Shown here piece by piece: positions 5,196 to 8,182 of a DNA stretch of 8,182 nt. The DNA is taken from the NCBI GenBank assembly GCA_023418755.1, contig JAEZZE010000245.1:1-8182 (forward strand). Direction: 5' to 3'. The DNA comes from Bacillota bacterium (GTDB lineage: Bacteria; Bacillota; Bacilli; Paenibacillales; Paenibacillaceae). The position numbers and the translations under genes were made by a program. The first letter of the stretch is position 1, and every line of letters begins with the position of its first letter. The notes below the pieces were generated by a model that was not told the origin of the DNA, searched no databases, and saw only the letters and a program-made list of their open reading frames with translations.

Positions 5196-6077
5196 ATGGG
5201 TCTCTTAAAAGAAATATTCAAAAACAGAACGCTGTATTTGTTTATTTCTCCCTTTTACATCTTGTTCCTGATCTTTTCGGTGTTTCCGATTTTCTATTCG
5301 ATCTACTTGTCCGCTCACAAATGGGACGGCATCGGAGAAATGAAGTACGTCGGGTTTAAGAACTTCTCCTATATGTTCCACGACCCGGCATTCTGGCAGG
5401 CGCTCGTTAACAACGTGGCGTTATGGATCATGTCGAACGCTCCGCAGCTCGTCTGCGCGCTAATCGTGGCTTTCGTGATCAATCTGGCTATCGTTCGATT
5501 TAAAGGATTTTACCGAATCGCTTATTTTTTGCCGAATATTACGGCCATGGTTGCCGTCGTTATCATTTTCCAATCGTTGTTCGGAAACGAATACGGTCTG
5601 ATCAATTTTTTACTCGTCAAACTCGGGCTGGGGAAAATCGCCTGGTTTAACTCCGCGGCCGGCGTAAGAGTCGTTATCGCCGTTATGATCGGTTGGAGAT
5701 ATATGGGTTACAACGCCATCATTTTCTTGTCCGGTCTGCAAAGAATCCCTAAGGATCTGTATGAAGCGGCGGAGCTGGACGGCGCGAAAACCCATCAAGT
5801 ATTCACGAAAATCACGCTGCCTATGCTGCGGCCGATCATCCTGTTCGCCGTTATGATGTCGACCATCGGCGGATTCCAGATTTTCACGGAACCGCAAGTA
5901 TTGGCCGGCAACCATGCGCCTTACCCAGGCTCGGATACGGTCGTTCTCTATATGTTCCGGGAAGGCTTCACGTATCAGAACTACGGTTATGCCGCTGCCG
6001 TTTCGTGGGTGCTCTTCTTCATCATCGGCGTAATCTCCATTTTGAACTGGAAGTTCTTCAACAAGTCGGATGATTGA
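5196..6077 (+). CDS. ABC sugar transporter permease, MalF type
   Basis: A 293-residue inner-membrane subunit with about six hydrophobic helices; the first is near residues 12-35 after the short basic N-terminus MGLLKEIFKNRT. The EAA loop, which docks the ATPase, is at about 189-209: YEAAELDGAKTHQVFTKITL followed by P, with the conserved EAA...G and I.LP spacing. The length and the N-terminal LFISPFYILFLIFSVFPIFYS match the first permease (MalF/LacF/UgpA-like) of carbohydrate importers, which pairs with a MalG-like partner, here the next gene. GGAGG (5183-5187) sits 8 bases before ATG. The gene follows the binding-protein gene after a hairpin and precedes the second permease by 19 bases, so the three form one importer. 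The family call is firm; the transported sugar is unknown. Confidence 0.94.
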   Translation: MGLLKEIFKNRTLYLFISPFYILFLIFSVFPIFYSIYLSAHKWDGIGEMKYVGFKNFSYMFHDPAFWQALVNNVALWIMSNAPQLVCALIVAFVINLAIVRFKGFYRIAYFLPNITAMVAVVIIFQSLFGNEYGLINFLLVKLGLGKIAWFNSAAGVRVVIAVMIGWRYMGYNAIIFLSGLQRIPKDLYEAAELDGAKTHQVFTKITLPMLRPIILFAVMMSTIGGFQIFTEPQVLAGNHAPYPGSDTVVLYMFREGFTYQNYGYAAAVSWVLFFIIGVISILNWKFFNKSDD

Positions 6078-6096
6078 GAAGAGAGGTGAAAGCTAG

Positions 6097-6924
6097 ATGC
6101 GCGCCGAATTACTAACGAAGAAAATCTTTGCCCATACCTTTCTGATTATCGGGGTGTTGGCGTCCATATTTCCTTTCTATTGGCTTGTCGTGATGTCGAC
6201 GAACGATACGAGCGCCATATTCGCGTTCCCGCCGAAGCTTACGTTCGGAAGCTCCTTCTCCGCGAACTATGAGCACGTGATGCAGAACATGAATTTTTAC
6301 CGCGCTCTTCTGAATACGCTGTTCGTAGCCGTCGTCAGCACCGTGCTTCAACTCTTCTTCAACTCGCTGACGGGTTTTACGTTTTCCAAATTCAAGTTCC
6401 CGGGGTCCAAATGGCTGTTCTATCTGATGATGGCGACGATGATGATTCCCGGACAGATGCTCCTTGTTCCGCAATTTATTATAATGAAGGAAATTCACTG
6501 GCTGGGCACGTATAAAGCGCTCATCGTTCCAGGGCTGGCAACGGCTTTCGGAATTTTCTGGATCAGGCAGTACGCGCTGGCCATCCATGACGATCTGCTG
6601 GAAGCCGCGAGGATCGACGGCTGCAACAAATTCGGATTGTACTGGCGCATTGCGCTGCCGATTCTGAGGCCCGCGCTCGCATTTCTGGCGATTACGACGT
6701 TCATGGGCGTATGGGAAGATTATTTGTGGCCTCTGATCGTGCTGAACGATTCATCTAAATTTACGTTAATGGTCGCTTTGCAGCAGTTAAAATCGGCTCA
6801 TACCGCGGATTATTCCATGGTCATGACGGGCACGCTGCTGGCGACGATTCCGCTCATCGTTTTCTTCCTTCTGATCAGCAGGCAGTTCATTGCCGGGATT
6901 ATGGAAGGGGCGGTCAAAAGCTAA
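6097..6924 (+). CDS. ABC sugar transporter permease, MalG type
   Basis: A 275-residue inner-membrane subunit, the partner of the preceding permease. Hydrophobic helices are spread over the length, starting with FLIIGVLASIFPFYWLVVMS, which is typical of the MalG/LacG/UgpE group. The EAA loop starts near residue 169: LEAARIDGCNKFGLYWRIAL followed by P. The stretch after it (FMGVWEDYLWPLIVL) matches the family motif F...W..F.WPL. GAGAGGTGA (6081-6089) is a suitably spaced ribosome binding site before ATG 6097. Two in-frame stops, TAA TAG, end the gene. No ATPase gene is adjacent, so the pair probably uses a shared MsmX/MsmK-type ATPase encoded elsewhere, as known in Bacillus and Streptococcus sugar importers. 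Confidence 0.94.
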   Translation: MRAELLTKKIFAHTFLIIGVLASIFPFYWLVVMSTNDTSAIFAFPPKLTFGSSFSANYEHVMQNMNFYRALLNTLFVAVVSTVLQLFFNSLTGFTFSKFKFPGSKWLFYLMMATMMIPGQMLLVPQFIIMKEIHWLGTYKALIVPGLATAFGIFWIRQYALAIHDDLLEAARIDGCNKFGLYWRIALPILRPALAFLAITTFMGVWEDYLWPLIVLNDSSKFTLMVALQQLKSAHTADYSMVMTGTLLATIPLIVFFLLISRQFIAGIMEGAVKS

Positions 6925-6954
6925 TAGGAACTATGACGAAGGCAGGGTGACGAC

Positions 6955-7971
6955 GTGGCGCCGAAAATCAAGGATGTAGCCCGCAAGGCAGGCGTATCGG
7001 TAACGACTGTATCCAGGGTGTTGAACGGCGAAAGATATGTGAAAGACGATATGAAGGAAAAGGTGAATCGCGCGATTGCCGAATTAGGGTATACGCCGAG
7101 CCATATCGCCAGAAGCCTTGTGCGGAAGAAAACGAACCTGATCGGCGTCATTATTCCCGATATTACTTCAAGCTTCTATTCCACGATTTTGAGCAACATC
7201 GAGACGACGGCAAGCTTGAACGATTACAACCTGATGGTCTGTAATATCGTCGAGGATGCAGACAAAGAACTCAACTATTTGCAAATGTGTAAAGAGATGC
7301 GGGTAGACGGCATTATCATCATGCACGAAAAAATGAACGACGACATCCGCGAGTTCATTCGGAAGATCGACGTGCCGATCATCTTCTCCAGCGTGAAGCC
7401 CGTCGACCAAGATCACGTCTCGGTAATCATAGACGATTACGCCGCCGCGTACGAGGCTACCCGTTATCTAATCGAGCTGGGGCATGAACGCGTCGCGCTG
7501 ATCGGCGGCGATATGAGAGACGTGACGTCGGGACAGAATCGCTATATCGGTTACCTTCGCGCGCTTGCGGATAGCGGAATCCCCGTCGATGAGAGATATA
7601 TCCGTTTCGGGGATTACAAAACAACGAGCGGATACGAGCTCATGAAAGAGATCGTCGCCTGCGATCCGCGGCCGACGGCCGTATTCGCGGTCAGCGACGA
7701 TATGGCGGTGGGGGCGATGAACTGCCTTCACGATCTTGGAATGAAAGTTCCGGAAGATCTATCGGTCATGGGCTTCGACGGCAGCTTGCTCACCGAGCTC
7801 GTAAGGCCGCGGCTGTCCTCGATGGAGCAGCCGATCCGCGAACTGGGCAAAGTAACGGTCGACGCCTTGCTGGCGATGATCGACGGCAAGGAAAACCGTC
7901 CGCGCGAAGATATTATTTTGGGACACAAGCTGGCGGCCCGCGAAAGCTGCAAACCTTATCGCAGCAGCTAG
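6955..7971 (+). CDS. LacI-family transcriptional regulator
   Basis: A 338-residue DNA-binding repressor of the LacI/GalR family. The helix-turn-helix is at the N-terminus (IKDVARKAGVSVTTVSRVLN, 5-24). It is followed by the hinge helix with ARSL (52-55), where L55 corresponds to the leucine that other members insert into the central CG step of the operator. The effector-binding core is a periplasmic-binding-protein-like fold starting at LIGVIIPDITSSFYS, with VDGIIIM, HERVALIGG, TAVFAVSDDMAVGAM and LSVMGFDGS in family order. Start codon is GTG 6955, preceded by AGGGTG (6944-6949). An ATG at 6933 is out of frame and stops after five codons. The gene follows the second permease by 30 bases with no terminator, so it is cotranscribed with its presumed target and may control its own level. 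The central-CG palindromes upstream of the operon (3598-3744) are its likely operators. The effector is not known. Confidence 0.94.
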   Translation: MAPKIKDVARKAGVSVTTVSRVLNGERYVKDDMKEKVNRAIAELGYTPSHIARSLVRKKTNLIGVIIPDITSSFYSTILSNIETTASLNDYNLMVCNIVEDADKELNYLQMCKEMRVDGIIIMHEKMNDDIREFIRKIDVPIIFSSVKPVDQDHVSVIIDDYAAAYEATRYLIELGHERVALIGGDMRDVTSGQNRYIGYLRALADSGIPVDERYIRFGDYKTTSGYELMKEIVACDPRPTAVFAVSDDMAVGAMNCLHDLGMKVPEDLSVMGFDGSLLTELVRPRLSSMEQPIRELGKVTVDALLAMIDGKENRPREDIILGHKLAARESCKPYRSS

Positions 7972-7995
7972 AGATCCGGACACGCAAGGGTTTGT

Positions 7996-8004
7996 AGGAG
8001 GGGA
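7996..8004 (+). promoter_or_regulatory. Ribosome binding site supporting the TTG start of the kinase
   Basis: AGGAGGGGA lies 6 bases before TTG 8011. It is the strongest such motif after the regulator stop and fixes the unusual TTG start, since the encoded protein begins with the family's N-terminal motif immediately afterwards. Confidence 0.8.
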
Positions 8005-8010
8005 TAGACA

Positions 8011-8182
8011 TTGAAAACGTTCGATGCAGTCGTCATCGGAGATGCCAACATCGATCTGATCGTGGCGGGATGCGAGCAAGTCCCCGAACCGGGGCAAGAA
8101 ATATTCGTGGATAGCATGACCCTGCACGTGGGCGGGGGAGCGGCCTTGTTCGCCATCTCTCTCGCCAAGCTCGGTCTTCGCG
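8011..8182 (+). CDS. PfkB-family carbohydrate kinase, N-terminal part
   Basis: The first 57 codons of a sugar or nucleoside kinase of the PfkB/ribokinase family, cut by the window end. The N-terminus (FDAVVIGDANIDLIV) is the usual first strand with the conserved G..N.D, whose Asp lies at the sugar site in ribokinases. It is followed by VPEPGQE and then GGGAALFAISLAKLG (41-55), the family's first signature. The start is TTG 8011, supported by a strong AGGAGGGGA (7996-8004) 6 bases before it; no ATG or GTG gives a family-like N-terminus. It follows the regulator by 39 bases with no terminator, so it is probably in the sugar operon and would phosphorylate the imported compound in the cytosol. 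Substrate unknown; ribose, fructose, a keto-deoxy sugar acid or a nucleoside are all possible for this family. Confidence 0.9.
   Translation, partial: MKTFDAVVIGDANIDLIVAGCEQVPEPGQEIFVDSMTLHVGGGAALFAISLAKLGLR

Overview
The window looks like chromosomal DNA from a Gram-positive bacterium of the Paenibacillaceae type (Paenibacillus/Cohnella-like). The reasons are strong AGGAGG-type ribosome binding sites, a lipobox-bearing sugar-binding lipoprotein, an ABC sugar importer with no ATPase gene beside it, a LacI-family regulator, and moderately GC-rich coding DNA. The assignment is inference from gene content; no rRNA or other marker gene is present. Every gene I accept lies on the + strand.

Left half (1-3506): a tightly packed group that reads as the end of one operon. 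It holds the C-terminal end of a metallophosphoesterase, an M17 leucyl aminopeptidase overlapping it by ATGA, a PHP-domain phosphoesterase of the histidinol-phosphatase type, and an MgtC/SapB-family membrane protein whose ribosome binding site contains the previous stop codon. The four share close spacing but no obvious single pathway.

Control region (3507-3855): a 349-bp AT-richer intergenic stretch and the most unusual part of the window. It holds two good sigma-A promoters: P1 (TTGTCA-17-TATACT) and P2 (TTGACG-18-TATAAA). It also holds five 14-bp near-palindromes with a central CG, the form typical of LacI-family operators. Their centres are at about 3573.5, 3604.5, 3638.5, 3704.5 and 3737.5, a ladder of about 31-34 bp with one empty rung at about 3671 that is occupied by the P2 core. 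The four closest to consensus flank P2 symmetrically, two reading forward upstream and two reading reverse downstream. Two of the five sites also fit the catabolite-responsive element (cre) consensus, and each of these begins 16-17 nt after the -10 box of one promoter.

Right half (3856-8182): a sugar-uptake operon with a substrate-binding lipoprotein, an intercistronic hairpin, two MalF/MalG-type permeases, a LacI-family regulator with a GTG start, and the beginning of a PfkB-family sugar kinase with a TTG start, cut by the window end. The simplest reading is that the sugar is imported intact, energised by an ATPase encoded elsewhere (MsmX-like), then phosphorylated by the kinase, while the LacI protein represses the operon by binding the operator array. 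The substrate cannot be named from the sequence.
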